Origin: Clostridium mobile
GTDB taxonomy: Bacteria; Bacillota; Clostridia; Clostridiales; Clostridiaceae
DNA: 64,000 nucleotides
Reading direction: 5' to 3'
NCBI RefSeq assembly: GCF_018918285.1
Contig: NZ_JAHLQF010000001.1
Coordinates: forward strand, 883,284 to 947,283
Shown piece after piece: positions 18,329 to 28,728 of the stretch. The translations under genes and the position numbers were made by a program. The notes under the pieces were generated by a model, which did no database searches, was not told where the DNA came from, and saw only the letters and a program-made list of their open reading frames with translations. The first letter of the stretch is position 1. Every line of letters starts with the position of its first letter.

Positions 18329-18531
18329 TAGCTTCATGTTGATTCTCTTATAAAAAAACACCTACTATAACTGAAGCTTAGAAGAAATTATCCAGGAACT
18401 TAACAGTTCTTATATCCCACCTAGGCAGTAAGGCAAAACCTTTGATTTTGTCCAAATCCCTTACTTCCCTGTTTAGGGAGAAGTTTCATCTCAATAGATA
18501 GAATATTAGAAATGGTTAGCTATCCAATAAG
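18329..18531 (+). repeat. Dispersed repeat family A, copy 2 (divergent, full length)
   Basis: Plus-strand order: CTAGCTTCATG arm, AACTGAAGCTTAGAAGAA, TTATCCAGGAAC, a middle with internal inverted repeats, then ATGGTTAGCTATCCAATAAG. The first and last modules match copies 1 and 3. The middle (about 18400-18500) differs from copy 1. Between minE and rodA, this element occupies nearly all the DNA not taken by the minE terminator, and it is oriented against both genes. Confidence 0.6.
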
Positions 18532-18556
18532 TATGATTATATCAATGTAGCTCCAA

Positions 18557-18588
18557 AAAAGCTATGTATAAATTTATACATAGCTTTT
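18557..18588 (-). terminator. Intrinsic terminator after minE
   Basis: AAAAGCTATGTATAAA pairs perfectly with TTTATACATAGCTTTT, and the minus strand continues in T. It ends the minCDE transcript. Confidence 0.8.
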
Positions 18589-18592
18589 AAAA

Positions 18593-18859
18593 TTATCTTC
18601 TTTTCAACATTTTTTTTATAGGAATATTTGCAACCAAAGCTGGAGAATTGCCTTCTTCTTCATCAGAAGTTGTCATGGTTATTTCCAATTCATCTTTATC
18701 AATTTCAACATATTTGGATATTACACTCATTATTTCTTCCTTAATATTATCTAAAAGCTCTGGAGAAACCGTCGCTCTATCGTGTATTAATATTAATTGT
18801 AATCTCTCCTTAGCCGTATCTTTTGAAGATTTTTTTGTGAAAAAACCCATAAAATCCAT
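18593..18859 (-). CDS. minE: Cell division topological specificity factor MinE, 88 aa
   Basis: MinE drives pole-to-pole MinCD oscillation by stimulating the MinD ATPase. The conserved segment SSKDTAKERLQLILIHDRA (MinD-binding helix/strand) and the C-terminal dimerisation domain are present. ATG at 18859 is chosen (AGGGGTGA 7 nt upstream) over a GTG at 18868. B. subtilis uses DivIVA/MinJ instead of MinE, so this organism probably has an oscillating Min system. Confidence 0.93.
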   Translation of the reverse strand: MDFMGFFTKKSSKDTAKERLQLILIHDRATVSPELLDNIKEEIMSVISKYVEIDKDELEITMTTSDEEEGNSPALVANIPIKKMLKRR

Positions 18860-18870
18860 TAATATCACCC

Positions 18871-19668
18871 CTATTTAATTCCGAAGAGTTTCTTTAATGA
18901 ATGCAAAAATCCACCTTCATTGGTATCCATAGTTAGAAATGCTATTTCTTCCCCTATAATTCTCCTAGCTATATTATTAAAAGCTTTTCCTGATACCGCT
19001 TTATCATTTAAAACTATAGGTTCACCTTTATTAGTTGAAATTGTTATATTTTTATCATCTGGAACAATACCTATCAATTTTATTGCCAAACTATCTAATA
19101 TATCATTAACATCTAGCATGTCTCCATTTTTAACCATGTCTGAATTTATTCTATTTACAATGAGTTGAGGATCCTCTACTCCCTTAGCTTCTAATTTTCC
19201 TACTACTCTATCTGCATCTCTAACAGAGGTAACTTCCGGATTGACAACAACTAAAGCTCTATCAGCACCTATTATAGCGTTTTCAAACCCTTGTTCTATT
19301 CCAGCAGGACAATCAATCAATACATAGTCAAATTCCTCTTTTAACTCACTAATAAGTTTTGACATTTGCTCCTTTGATATATCGTCTTTATCTCTAGTTT
19401 GAGCTGTTGGAAGTAAAAATAAGTTAGGAAATCTCTTATCCTTAATAAGTGCTTGCTTTAATTTGCAATTTTCCTCTATTACATCCATTAAAGTAAAAAC
19501 TATTCTATTTTCAAGTCCCATCAATACATCTAAGTTTCTTAATCCAGTATCTCCGTCTACTACAACCACCTTTTTGTCCATAGACGCTAAGGCTGTACCT
19601 ATGTTTGCAGTAGTAGTTGTCTTACCAACTCCACCTTTGCCTGATGTTATTACTATAGCTTCTCCCAT
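18871..19668 (-). CDS. minD: Septum site-determining ATPase MinD, 265 aa
   Basis: A ParA/MinD-family P-loop ATPase that recruits MinC to the membrane. The deviant Walker A GKGGVGKTTTT (residues 10-20), switch region, and DCPAGIE Walker B region are present. The C-terminus GGFLHSLKKLFGIK is the amphipathic membrane-targeting helix. It sits between minC and minE with short gaps. Confidence 0.96.
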   Translation of the reverse strand: MGEAIVITSGKGGVGKTTTTANIGTALASMDKKVVVVDGDTGLRNLDVLMGLENRIVFTLMDVIEENCKLKQALIKDKRFPNLFLLPTAQTRDKDDISKEQMSKLISELKEEFDYVLIDCPAGIEQGFENAIIGADRALVVVNPEVTSVRDADRVVGKLEAKGVEDPQLIVNRINSDMVKNGDMLDVNDILDSLAIKLIGIVPDDKNITISTNKGEPIVLNDKAVSGKAFNNIARRIIGEEIAFLTMDTNEGGFLHSLKKLFGIK

Positions 19669-19683
19669 ATAATTTTCCCTCCG

Positions 19684-20316
19684 TTATATAAATTTGTTTG
19701 GCAAATAAGGTTCTACAACTATTGTGTTTCCTTTTATTTTAGCTACCTCAGGATATTGAGGTCTAATATTTTCTTCTGGGGCTCTTGTAGCCACTCCTCC
19801 AATTTGAAGTATCTGTGGCTGTAAAGTAAATGCTGCAACTATTGCCTTTTCATTGCCACCTGCCCCTGCATGTACATAACCTCTTAAAACACCTAGAACA
19901 ATTATATTTCCACCTGCATATATTTCAGCACCAGAATTAACATCCCCAACTATTACTATATTTCCTGAATAGTTAATAACTTGTCCGCTTCTTATAGTCC
20001 TTCTTATAAACTTAGTTCTACCTTCATATATACCTGAAAAAACTTTATTATTTTCATCCTCTGCATTTTCAAAAATGCAGTCTTTAATTAAAATTTCGTC
20101 AAAAAGTATATCCCTAAGCCTTCTTAATTCTTTATCGTTTATGTATTTTAGTTCCGTTGTAATTTTTAAAGTACAACCTTTATAAAACACCTTACCTTTA
20201 GATAATCTTTCAATTAAAGATTCGAGCATCTCATCAAAATCTTTAAATTTATTCATATTTATTACTGCATTTATTCCTTCTTTGTTTCCTTTTATTATTA
20301 TACTATCATCTAACAT
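19684..20316 (-). CDS. minC: Septum site-determining protein MinC, 210 aa
   Basis: An FtsZ-polymerisation inhibitor. The N-terminal FtsZ-binding domain (about 1-100) is followed by the C-terminal beta-helix (about 105-210), with the repeating [21 protein letters not shown] pattern that dimerises and binds MinD. It heads the minCDE unit; the terminator at 20396-20433 isolates it from PBP2, so its promoter should lie in 20317-20395. Confidence 0.94.
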   Translation of the reverse strand: MLDDSIIIKGNKEGINAVINMNKFKDFDEMLESLIERLSKGKVFYKGCTLKITTELKYINDKELRRLRDILFDEILIKDCIFENAEDENNKVFSGIYEGRTKFIRRTIRSGQVINYSGNIVIVGDVNSGAEIYAGGNIIVLGVLRGYVHAGAGGNEKAIVAAFTLQPQILQIGGVATRAPEENIRPQYPEVAKIKGNTIVVEPYLPNKFI

Positions 20317-20395
20317 AATTTTTACCCCTCCAAAGCAGGCATAACTTTATATTTCAACAAATATTGCGTAATTCCTTCTAAATTATCATATTCTT

Positions 20396-20433
20396 TTTAA
20401 AAAAGGCATATACAATTTTTGTATATGCCTTTA
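20396..20433 (-). terminator. Intrinsic terminator after the PBP2 gene
   Basis: AAAGGCATATACAA pairs with TTGTATATGCCTTT around a short loop. A-runs at 20396-20404 give the minus-strand T-run. It splits mre-mrdA from minCDE. Confidence 0.8.
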
Positions 20434-20436
20434 AAT

Positions 20437-23265
20437 TTAATTTATATGCTGAAAATTGTAATTTTGCTTCGTTAGCTCCTCTTTAAAGTAAGCTTCATAT
20501 ATTGCTTTTGCAACGGGATTAACAGATCCACCATGTCCACCGTCAAATATTATTACACAAACAGCAATTTGAGGATTATCATAAGGAGCATACCCTATAT
20601 AAACACCAGAAGAAGTTCTTCCTACTTTTTCTTGCACTCCATTTTCCCTGAAAGTAGCGGAACCAGTTTTACCTGCTGTAGCTATAGGGAAATCTCTAAA
20701 TTCTGATGCACCTGTACCTTCATCGTAGGATGAAACGGCGTGCATACCTTCCCTTACTGCTTTAAGGGTTTCTGGTTTTAGATCTACTTTATCCATTACC
20801 TCTGGTTTATATTCTTGAACAACATTACCTTCAGCATCTAAAAATTTATCTACAAGATGTAATTCATATCTTGTTCCTCCATTAGCTATCATTGCAGCAA
20901 AATTAGCTAATTGAAGTGGTGTAAAATAATTAGATCCTTGACCTATGGCAGCATTATATACGTTACCCGGCCTCAATGCTTCTTCTTCAACTGCATATAC
21001 AGCCTTATAAATTTTATTCATAGCTGCCGATATATCTCCATCAGTAAATTTTTTCGAATTCATGCTAGGAGATTTTTGAATTACCTCCTTTAACATGCCT
21101 TTTACTGATTCAGAGAAATTAGGCACATTTCTATATCTCATTTGCTTTATTATAGTGTCGTATATTTCTTCCTTTAAGCCTTTTACTTCTTTGCTATCTG
21201 TATCTCTAACTCTTAAATCTATTCCTTCGTAAGTGTTAGTATTTTTTACTTTTCTCAATTGAAGCAATTCATCATATAAAGACCATATATATATATTAGA
21301 TGCTTTATTCTTTTCTGATTGAACATTAAATACCTGACCAAATAATTCTGGTATTTCTATTCCTGTTGTAGGGTTTTCAACATCATGTGGCGCACCTAAT
21401 CCAAATTTCCATGCATATTCAGCTAAAGTATCCAAACCTTTTTCATATAACCTATCTCCAACTTCAAAAAAGAAGTAGTTGTTTGAATATGCTAAAGCCT
21501 CCACCACATCTAAGCTACCTTTACTTGAATAATTCCAGCTTCTACCTTTGTATCCATGCTTAGTATAAATTAAATTATCATATATAGTTTCATTAGGTCC
21601 CAGTACTCCTTCTTCTAAGCCTGCTATAGCTGTTAGTGGCTTAAAAGTAGATCCTGGTGATGTAAAGGATGAAGTTGCATAGTTAAAAAAAGGTTTAGGG
21701 TAAATATCATATACATCTCTTCTTGAACCATCTTTTTCAACAGGGAATAACTCCTCTGCAGTTACACTGAGACTTCTGTTCGCTATATAATCTTTCGCAA
21801 ACTCTTCATAATCCGGGTTAAAAAGACTTGTGTATAATTCACTTGTCAACTTTCCAGGTACGGAGAAAATATTTGGATCGAATCCTGGTTTGCTGACTAA
21901 CGCTAGTACACCTCCAGTATTTACATCGATAGCTACCGCAGCTCCCCTTGTAGCATTTGATGTATCAACTCCATCATAACTTACCCTTGGATTATCTCTT
22001 AAATTTTTCATAGTCTTATCCAAAGCGTCCTCAGCTGCTTTTTGAACATCCTTATCAATATTAAGTTTCATAGTTTGCCCTGGATAAGGCTCCCTTCTGC
22101 CTAATTCTTCAATAACTCTTCCTTGTTTATTTAATTTTACAATTCTTCCACCTTTAGAACCCTTTAATCTATCCTCAAAAACAGCTTCTAACCCTGAAAC
22201 TCCAACATAATCTGAACTTACATCATAGCCCTTCTCTTTATATTGTTCTGAATTATTACTAATCTTAGAAATGTATCCTAAGAAAGCTGATCCTAATTCA
22301 TCATTAGGATAGTACCTTACTGGTTGAGTTGTAACATCTATACCTGGAAGATCATTTAATCTCTCTGAAAATACAAACGCAGTATCCCTTTTAATATTAC
22401 TTCCTATTATTACAGGTTTATATCCAGTAAAACTCTGCATCTTCATAGTATCTCTTACTATAAGATATTTTCTTTGCTTTTCTAAAGGATACTCCATTTT
22501 ATCTATTCCATATTCACTGATGATACTATCTAAAATTTCTTGTCTATCCTTAGACTTGCTATTTTTATATTCATCTAATTTATTTTTAAATTCTGTAGTT
22601 GATTTTATGTTAAATCTACTAGTTATTATTGGATAAGTCTCCTCTGGTGCAATTCTGTATTGTTCTAATAAATTCTTAAAATCTTCTTTAGGATAAATTT
22701 TATACTGTTCTACTAATAACTTATATGTTTGCTCTGGAGTTATTTTTAACAATTCCTTATTAACCTGCTTTATTTCTTGGTCTGTAAATTTACCTTTTTT
22801 ATCAGGAAATAATTTTTTTTCAATAGCTTCATTTAATCCTCTGTCTCTTTTAAATCTAATCTCTAATGATTCTTTAGCCTTTGCATCATTAGTCTTAAAT
22901 TCAAATCTATAAGGATTTGCCTTTAACTCAAGATCATCTTGAATTTTCTCACCATTACTCTCTAATAAGTTGAACACTTTATCCATAGTTTCAAAAAAAT
23001 ACTTTTTATTATCACTTGTCTCATTATATACTAACATATAGCTTTGAATATTTGTTGCTAGTATTTCGTCATTTCTATCTATTATAGGTCCCCTTGGGGC
23101 CGGATCAGGAATCTCTGTTATAGCCGTAAGACTTGCTCTCTCTTTGTAATATTCGCTATCTTTTATCTGAAGAATTCCTAATTTAAAAATCAGAATGGAG
23201 TATATTACACCCATTATTAAAAAGAAGGCCGTAAATCTATTAAGCTTTTTCTTCTTATCCTTCAT
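20437..23265 (-). CDS. mrdA: Penicillin-binding protein 2 (class B transpeptidase of the elongasome), 942 aa
   Basis: It crosslinks peptidoglycan with RodA during side-wall growth. An N-terminal membrane helix (about 10-32) precedes the pedestal with RGPIIDRN and the transpeptidase motifs S539-T-F-K542, S594-N-N and K866-T-G868. At 942 residues it is about 300 longer than E. coli PBP2. One insert (about 100-270) in the pedestal holds repeated helical units (TPEQTYKLLVEQY, PKEDFKNLLEQY). A second insert (about 650-765) lies between the SNN and KTG motifs. The motifs remain intact, so it should be active. It follows mreD by 14 bp. Confidence 0.94.
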   Translation of the reverse strand: MKDKKKKLNRFTAFFLIMGVIYSILIFKLGILQIKDSEYYKERASLTAITEIPDPAPRGPIIDRNDEILATNIQSYMLVYNETSDNKKYFFETMDKVFNLLESNGEKIQDDLELKANPYRFEFKTNDAKAKESLEIRFKRDRGLNEAIEKKLFPDKKGKFTDQEIKQVNKELLKITPEQTYKLLVEQYKIYPKEDFKNLLEQYRIAPEETYPIITSRFNIKSTTEFKNKLDEYKNSKSKDRQEILDSIISEYGIDKMEYPLEKQRKYLIVRDTMKMQSFTGYKPVIIGSNIKRDTAFVFSERLNDLPGIDVTTQPVRYYPNDELGSAFLGYISKISNNSEQYKEKGYDVSSDYVGVSGLEAVFEDRLKGSKGGRIVKLNKQGRVIEELGRREPYPGQTMKLNIDKDVQKAAEDALDKTMKNLRDNPRVSYDGVDTSNATRGAAVAIDVNTGGVLALVSKPGFDPNIFSVPGKLTSELYTSLFNPDYEEFAKDYIANRSLSVTAEELFPVEKDGSRRDVYDIYPKPFFNYATSSFTSPGSTFKPLTAIAGLEEGVLGPNETIYDNLIYTKHGYKGRSWNYSSKGSLDVVEALAYSNNYFFFEVGDRLYEKGLDTLAEYAWKFGLGAPHDVENPTTGIEIPELFGQVFNVQSEKNKASNIYIWSLYDELLQLRKVKNTNTYEGIDLRVRDTDSKEVKGLKEEIYDTIIKQMRYRNVPNFSESVKGMLKEVIQKSPSMNSKKFTDGDISAAMNKIYKAVYAVEEEALRPGNVYNAAIGQGSNYFTPLQLANFAAMIANGGTRYELHLVDKFLDAEGNVVQEYKPEVMDKVDLKPETLKAVREGMHAVSSYDEGTGASEFRDFPIATAGKTGSATFRENGVQEKVGRTSSGVYIGYAPYDNPQIAVCVIIFDGGHGGSVNPVAKAIYEAYFKEELTKQNYNFQHIN

Positions 23266-23279
23266 AATTCACCATTCCT

Positions 23280-23780
23280 TTAAAACTTCCATTTTCTCTC
23301 CATATAATCCTTGTTGCATAAGTTAAATACAAACTTATACATGGGAATCGAAACTAACATATTATATAGGGAATTAAAAACTATATTTCTTAAAGGCATA
23401 TTTACACTAACAATATATAACAGCATAAACACTAGTATTCCTTTAAAAATGCTCAGCAAAAAACTAGTTGCTACTGGAATTAATATTTTTTCTTTAAATA
23501 TATTAATTCCAACATAACCTGCTATTACACAACTCAACATATTTGTTAATGCATTTATACCTAAAACATTTGAAAAATAAACATCTTGCAGCAACCCTGC
23601 AAAAACACCTAGCCATAAGCCTTCCCAACTTCCATTTATAATTGAATAACTCACTATAAATACAAATAAAAGGCTAGGACTAAATCCTTTAATGGCAAGA
23701 AAAGGTATAATTGAATTATCTCCTATAAAAAGTATAAGAACTATGGAAAATAAAGTTACTATCTTTCTCATACCCATCAC
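23280..23780 (-). CDS. mreD: Rod shape-determining protein MreD, 166 aa
   Basis: A small integral membrane protein with about five or six hydrophobic segments and few charges, in the expected place between mreC and PBP2. MreD proteins are poorly conserved, so context carries much of the call; LGVFAGLLQDVYFS resembles the conserved GxxxGLxxD region. Its start overlaps the mreC stop by 4 bp. Confidence 0.9.
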   Translation of the reverse strand: MMGMRKIVTLFSIVLILFIGDNSIIPFLAIKGFSPSLLFVFIVSYSIINGSWEGLWLGVFAGLLQDVYFSNVLGINALTNMLSCVIAGYVGINIFKEKILIPVATSFLLSIFKGILVFMLLYIVSVNMPLRNIVFNSLYNMLVSIPMYKFVFNLCNKDYMERKWKF

Positions 23781-24616
23781 CTAATATTCAATTTATTCTT
23801 GGGAACTACTACCAAAACCTCTTCTAGCTTAGAAAAATCTACAAAAGGTTGTATAATAGCATTTTTCATAACTTTACCTTTGTCCTCTTCAACATCTATT
23901 ACTTTACCTATTCTAATACCTTTTGGATATATTCCTGTTCCTGATGTCAATATAGAATCCCCTACTTTAATTTCAGACTCTAATGGAAGGTAGTAAGTTT
24001 TTGCTAATTTCTTATTTCTACCATCCTTATAACCTTTAGTTACCCCTACACTCTCCCTAGTACTTTGTACTATACTAGTAACAGCTATATTTTCATTAGA
24101 CAGCGTTTGAACTTTAGCCCAGTTATCTCCTACTGAACCTATTTGCCCAACTAGTCCATCTTCTGTTATTACTGCCATTTGTTTTTCGATTCCATCCTTT
24201 TTACCCTTATTAATGGTAAATTCCTCTAAAAAGTTTCCTCCGCTTCTTCCTACAATGTCACATCCTATATAGTCATATTCAGAGTTCTGATCTTTAAATT
24301 TTAACATTCCTCTAAGTCTTTCATTTTCTTCCTTTAATACATCATAATCTTTTTCTTTGCTTTCTAATTCAGTATTTCTCTTTTTCAATTCTTCATTTTC
24401 GTTTTTAACATCAGAAAAACTAGTAACAAATTCTGTAAAATTCTTAGCCTTTGTATTAATTTTATAAAATAATCCTTGAATAGGATTAACCGCTACCCCC
24501 ACACCGTTCTCAACAAAAGATACTTTTTCTCTTTTGGCACTATACCCAATTAAAACTAAAAATGTAACTGACAGTACAACTATAGCTACTGCCAGTTTAT
24601 TTTTTAAAAAGCCCAT
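23777..24616 (-). CDS. mreC: Rod shape-determining protein MreC, 279 aa
   Basis: MreC links cytoplasmic MreB to PBP2/RodA outside. It has an N-terminal membrane helix (about 8-24), a coiled coil (about 65-105, KNENEELKKRNTELESKE) and the double beta-barrel domain, with GLVGQIGSVGDNWAKVQ and SGTGIYPKGIRIGKV. It lies between mreB (2 bp) and mreD (overlap). Confidence 0.95.
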   Translation of the reverse strand: MGFLKNKLAVAIVVLSVTFLVLIGYSAKREKVSFVENGVGVAVNPIQGLFYKINTKAKNFTEFVTSFSDVKNENEELKKRNTELESKEKDYDVLKEENERLRGMLKFKDQNSEYDYIGCDIVGRSGGNFLEEFTINKGKKDGIEKQMAVITEDGLVGQIGSVGDNWAKVQTLSNENIAVTSIVQSTRESVGVTKGYKDGRNKKLAKTYYLPLESEIKVGDSILTSGTGIYPKGIRIGKVIDVEEDKGKVMKNAIIQPFVDFSKLEEVLVVVPKNKLNIR

Positions 24617-24618
24617 AT

Positions 24619-25635
<1,017 letters not shown>

Positions 25636-25654
25636 CTATAATTTCTCCTTTCAA

Positions 25655-26341
25655 TCACACCATGCCTTTTTCTTTTAAACTTATATAAACTCCGTCACCA
25701 ATTATTATGTGATCCAATAGTTCTATACCTATTATATTACCACATTCCACTATCCTTTTTGTAATGTCAATATCTTCATTACTTGGCATAGGGTCACCAG
25801 ACGGATGATTATGACAAATAATTATTGATGAACTATTATTTTTTATTGCTTCACAAAATATTTCTCTTGGATGCACAATAGAACTATTTAAACTTCCAAT
25901 AAATATATCTTTAACCTTTACAACACCATTTTTAGTATTTAACATTATTACTTTAATATATTCTTGTTTTAAATATCTCATTTCCTCCATAACCAAAAAA
26001 GCTGCATCCTGAGGTTTAGTTATTTGGTAATTATCTCCTGACTTAAAAGACTTGAATCTTTTGAAGAGTTCAGATAAAGCTAAAAGTTGACATAATTTAG
26101 CCTCTCCAATACCATCGATTTGCATTAATTCTTCTCTAGATAATTCTAAAATACCATTTAAGCCTTTAGATATCTCCATTATATTTCCACATAAACTTAA
26201 AACATTTTCTTTTTTACTTCCTGTTCTTAAAATAATTGCCAATAATTCCACATTAGAAAGACTTTCGCATCCATATCGAAGTAATCTCTCTCTAGGTCTT
26301 TCATTAATAGGTAAATCCCTTAGTTTTAAATTGTTTTTCAT
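25655..26341 (-). CDS. radC: RadC/JAB-domain protein, 228 aa
   Basis: An N-terminal helix-hairpin-helix region (LMQIDGIGEAKLCQ) is followed by a JAB1/MPN domain. The metal motif is H177-N-H179 with D190 and PSGD between. Function remains unsettled despite the name; a repair nuclease role is not established. It sits in the maf-radC-mreB order typical of Bacillus and Clostridium. Confidence 0.93.
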   Translation of the reverse strand: MKNNLKLRDLPINERPRERLLRYGCESLSNVELLAIILRTGSKKENVLSLCGNIMEISKGLNGILELSREELMQIDGIGEAKLCQLLALSELFKRFKSFKSGDNYQITKPQDAAFLVMEEMRYLKQEYIKVIMLNTKNGVVKVKDIFIGSLNSSIVHPREIFCEAIKNNSSSIIICHNHPSGDPMPSNEDIDITKRIVECGNIIGIELLDHIIIGDGVYISLKEKGMV

Positions 26342-26359
26342 TAAATTTAACTACTCCTT

Positions 26360-26938
26360 TTAAAGATTTACCCCCATCTCCTTTAGCATTTTATATAGAC
26401 TATTTAGAGGAAGACCTACAACGTTGTAATAACATCCGTTTATTCTTTCTACAAAAATTCCTCCATAGCCTTGGATTCCATAAGCACCAGCCTTATCAAA
26501 AGGTTCCTTACTTTCTATGTATTTTTTTATAAGTTCATCTGAAAGATTAGAAAACTTAACTTCTGTACATATGTAATCTGTCATTATAGAGTTAGTTTCT
26601 TTATTATAGATAAATATACCAGAGTAAACATGGTGAACATTTCCGCTTAATTCTTTAAGCATAGAAAAAGCTTCTTCTTCACTTTTAGGTTTACCAAGCA
26701 CCTTACCATTAAAGAAAACCACTGTATCACAGGCAATAATTAAGGAATTATTATCTTTAATATTTGAAACTACATCCATTCCTTTTCCTTTGGCTAATTC
26801 TATGACATAATTTCCACAATCTCCATTAAATCGAACCTGATCTTCATCAAATTGGCTCACAATAACTTCGAAATCACCCAGTATTCTTTTTAATAATTCT
26901 TTTCTTCTTTCTGAAGCTGACGCTAAAATAATTCTCAT
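26360..26938 (-). CDS. maf: Maf-family nucleoside triphosphate pyrophosphatase, 192 aa
   Basis: Maf proteins hydrolyse dTTP/UTP or modified nucleotides; in B. subtilis Maf is linked to septum inhibition. It starts [14 protein letters not shown] (the S-x-R-R motif) and carries [15 protein letters not shown] plus [16 protein letters not shown] at 26938 follows AGGAAGTG. Confidence 0.94.
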   Translation of the reverse strand: MRIILASASERRKELLKRILGDFEVIVSQFDEDQVRFNGDCGNYVIELAKGKGMDVVSNIKDNNSLIIACDTVVFFNGKVLGKPKSEEEAFSMLKELSGNVHHVYSGIFIYNKETNSIMTDYICTEVKFSNLSDELIKKYIESKEPFDKAGAYGIQGYGGIFVERINGCYYNVVGLPLNSLYKMLKEMGVNL

Positions 26939-27085
26939 TTTTACACTTCCTGTATCGGTTTTTAGTAATTATTGCCACATTATTAAAAATTATATCTTTT
27001 ACCTTTTATAGTTTATCATTTATATAATTTATTAACAAGTATGTATAATATAATGTTAATAAAATTTTTATAAAGTTAAAAATTA

Positions 27086-27116
27086 GCCCATCATTTAATA
27101 TTGATAAATGATGGGC
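27086..27116 (-). terminator. Intrinsic terminator after the SPOR-domain gene
   Basis: GCCCATCATTTA pairs perfectly with TAAATGATGGGC around a 7-nt loop, and the minus strand then reads TAATTTTTA. It separates the SPOR gene from maf. Confidence 0.8.
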
Positions 27117-27124
27117 CAATTTAA

Positions 27125-27871
27125 TTAATTAAATTTTTTAAGATAATTATATATAAACACATAGTTTTCTTCTAAATTATCTTTGCTAATTTTTTCTGGT
27201 AGAGAGTTTATTTTATTTTTGATTTCTTTTAATTTATCTATATTTTTACTGTTTGTATCTATATCATTTAAAGAATTAACCCATTGTTTTAGCTCCTTTG
27301 TTTCAATATGTTTTACGTTTTTTTCTGATAATTTATTTAATATTTGCAAATAAGCATTGGTTATTTGAGCTATTTCAAAATCACATACATCATTATATTT
27401 AATTTCAAATACTAACCTAGAATTTTCTATTTTATTTTTTGTTAACTCATCCATTATCTTTTTACTTTCTGCTTCACTGTATACACCTAAAATTACTCTT
27501 TTAAATTCTCCTTCATTTGATATAAATGGGTTTCCAAAGGGATTCAACTTCTCTCTTGTCTCATTGGCATATTCCTCATTTTTAAACATACCACCTTGAA
27601 CAGCTGCATACTTTGCAACTTCACCCTTAACAAAAGCCACTTCCTTAGCATTCTTAGTTTCTTTTTCTTTTCCAGTCTCTTCTTTTGTTATATTTATATT
27701 TTCTTTTTTATTTTCTATACTGCCGTTAGTGTTTTCTTTTGATAGAGTTTTAAATAAAAATCCTACACCTAACAATAAACATAATATTAGTAAAAACACT
27801 AAAATAAAAGAGACAGATTTATCTTTTCTTTTTCTTTTAAGATCATATCTTGTATACTTTATTTTTATCAC
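27125..27871 (-). CDS. SPOR-domain membrane protein at the spoIIB position, 248 aa
   Basis: A basic cytoplasmic tail, one membrane helix (about 22-42), a Glu/Lys-rich linker, then a SPOR-like domain (about 85-152: VQGGMFKNEEYANETREKL, EFKRVILGVYSEAESKKIM), which binds denuded glycan at septa. The C-terminal 90 residues are helical and unassigned. The order SPOR protein-maf-radC-mreB matches B. subtilis spoIIB-maf-radC-mreB, so I infer a SpoIIB-like engulfment or septal role. Sequence similarity alone would only say SPOR protein. Start is GTG at 27871 with a weak CGGGG site. Confidence 0.72.
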   Translation of the reverse strand: MIKIKYTRYDLKRKRKDKSVSFILVFLLILCLLLGVGFLFKTLSKENTNGSIENKKENINITKEETGKEKETKNAKEVAFVKGEVAKYAAVQGGMFKNEEYANETREKLNPFGNPFISNEGEFKRVILGVYSEAESKKIMDELTKNKIENSRLVFEIKYNDVCDFEIAQITNAYLQILNKLSEKNVKHIETKELKQWVNSLNDIDTNSKNIDKLKEIKNKINSLPEKISKDNLEENYVFIYNYLKKFN

Positions 27872-27941
27872 CCCGTTTTAAAAATACTCTCTATTAAATA
27901 CTATTTAATAAGGGGGGATTTTATGATAAAAAACATAATAA

Positions 27942-27970
27942 AAAACAAGCCCGGCAAAAATCTGTCGGGC
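27942..27970 (-). terminator. Intrinsic terminator after the NlpC/P60 gene
   Basis: GCCCGGCA and TGTCGGGC form a GC-rich stem (27949-27970), with minus-strand TTGTTTTTT beyond it. Confidence 0.8.
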
Positions 27971-27983
27971 AAAAATTATCTAA

Positions 27984-28583
27984 TTATTTAATTATTCTTC
28001 TAGCTCCTGCATATCTTTCAGCATAATAACTTCCTGAAAGTTCGCTTATAGTAACTTTTTTACTTCCTGAAGAGGCGTGTATAAATTGTCCTCCTCCTAT
28101 ATACATTCCTACATGAGATATGCTTCCATCTGTGTTAAAGAAAACTAAATCACCAGGAACTAATTCACTTTTTTTAACAGGTTGTCCCACTTGATACTGT
28201 GATCCTGTATAATGACCTAGTCCTACTCCAAATGCGGCATAAACATACTGTGTAAATCCTGAACAATCAAAAGCTGATGGTCCTGCTGCTCCCCACACAT
28301 AGGGTCTACCTAAGAAATTGTATGAATAGGATACTATATCACTTCTTCCACCTCTACTGTATGATTTTGAAGCGTTGGATGATTTAGAACTATTTTCATT
28401 ATTTCTTTTTGGAACTATAACAACCTTATCTGTTTTTACTGTAGCTGTTCTTACTTCCATCCCTTTATTGTTCATATCAATGGATGCATCTGCTTTAACA
28501 AAATCACTTTTAAACACAGTAAAACCTATTAAAAAAATAAAAAACACTAAAATTGAGCTTAGCTTTTGCTTTGAAGAATTCAT
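27984..28583 (-). CDS. Secreted NlpC/P60 cell-wall endopeptidase, 199 aa
   Basis: It cleaves gamma-D-Glu-diamino acid bonds in peptidoglycan stem peptides. A signal peptide (about 1-32) and a Ser/Asn-rich linker lead to the C40 domain (about 82-199), with the triad C107 (FDCSG), H157 (SHVG) and H169 (FIHASS). No separate wall-binding repeats are present. ATG at 28583 has AAAGGTGG upstream; a GTG at 28592 overlaps that site. The gene is preceded by a c-di-AMP riboswitch, which ties hydrolase output to the second messenger for wall and turgor control. Confidence 0.93.
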   Translation of the reverse strand: MNSSKQKLSSILVFFIFLIGFTVFKSDFVKADASIDMNNKGMEVRTATVKTDKVVIVPKRNNENSSKSSNASKSYSRGGRSDIVSYSYNFLGRPYVWGAAGPSAFDCSGFTQYVYAAFGVGLGHYTGSQYQVGQPVKKSELVPGDLVFFNTDGSISHVGMYIGGGQFIHASSGSKKVTISELSGSYYAERYAGARRIIK

Positions 28584-28599
28584 ATTTTCCACCTTTCTT

Positions 28600-28720
28600 G
28601 CTTCCGAAGTTAGCTGACGGGTTCGGGCAAAGGTTACCCTACTTAGCCTACATTATATTACTAAGATTAACCCCACACTTACTGGTTCCTCCGTACTTAA
28701 GATAAACTTAAGATTCAGCA
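28600..28720 (-). promoter_or_regulatory. c-di-AMP (ydaO/yuaA) riboswitch
   Basis: On the minus strand the conserved core appears in order: GGTGCTGAATC, CGGAGGAACCAGT, TGTGGGGTTAATC, AGGGTAACCTTTGCCCGAA and CCCGTCAGCTAACTTCGG-AAGC. This is the ydaO consensus by eye. It ends just before the AAAGGTGG ribosome binding site of the NlpC/P60 gene. I see no separate terminator between aptamer and gene, so control may act on ribosome access or on a folding that I cannot resolve. In this class, ligand binding normally lowers expression. Confidence 0.93.
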
Positions 28721-28728
28721 CCTATTAT

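Noticed and set aside
18401-18530. Group I intron or complete IStron in repeat family A copy 2
   Set aside because: I could not find the conserved group I core pairings or any tnpA/tnpB frame; only a possible remnant relation is left as a hypothesis.
27924-27992. 22-codon plus-strand frame behind a strong AGGGGGG site
   Set aside because: It runs through the NlpC/P60 terminator and the end of that gene on the other strand; the composition is that of the hairpin, so it is probably chance.
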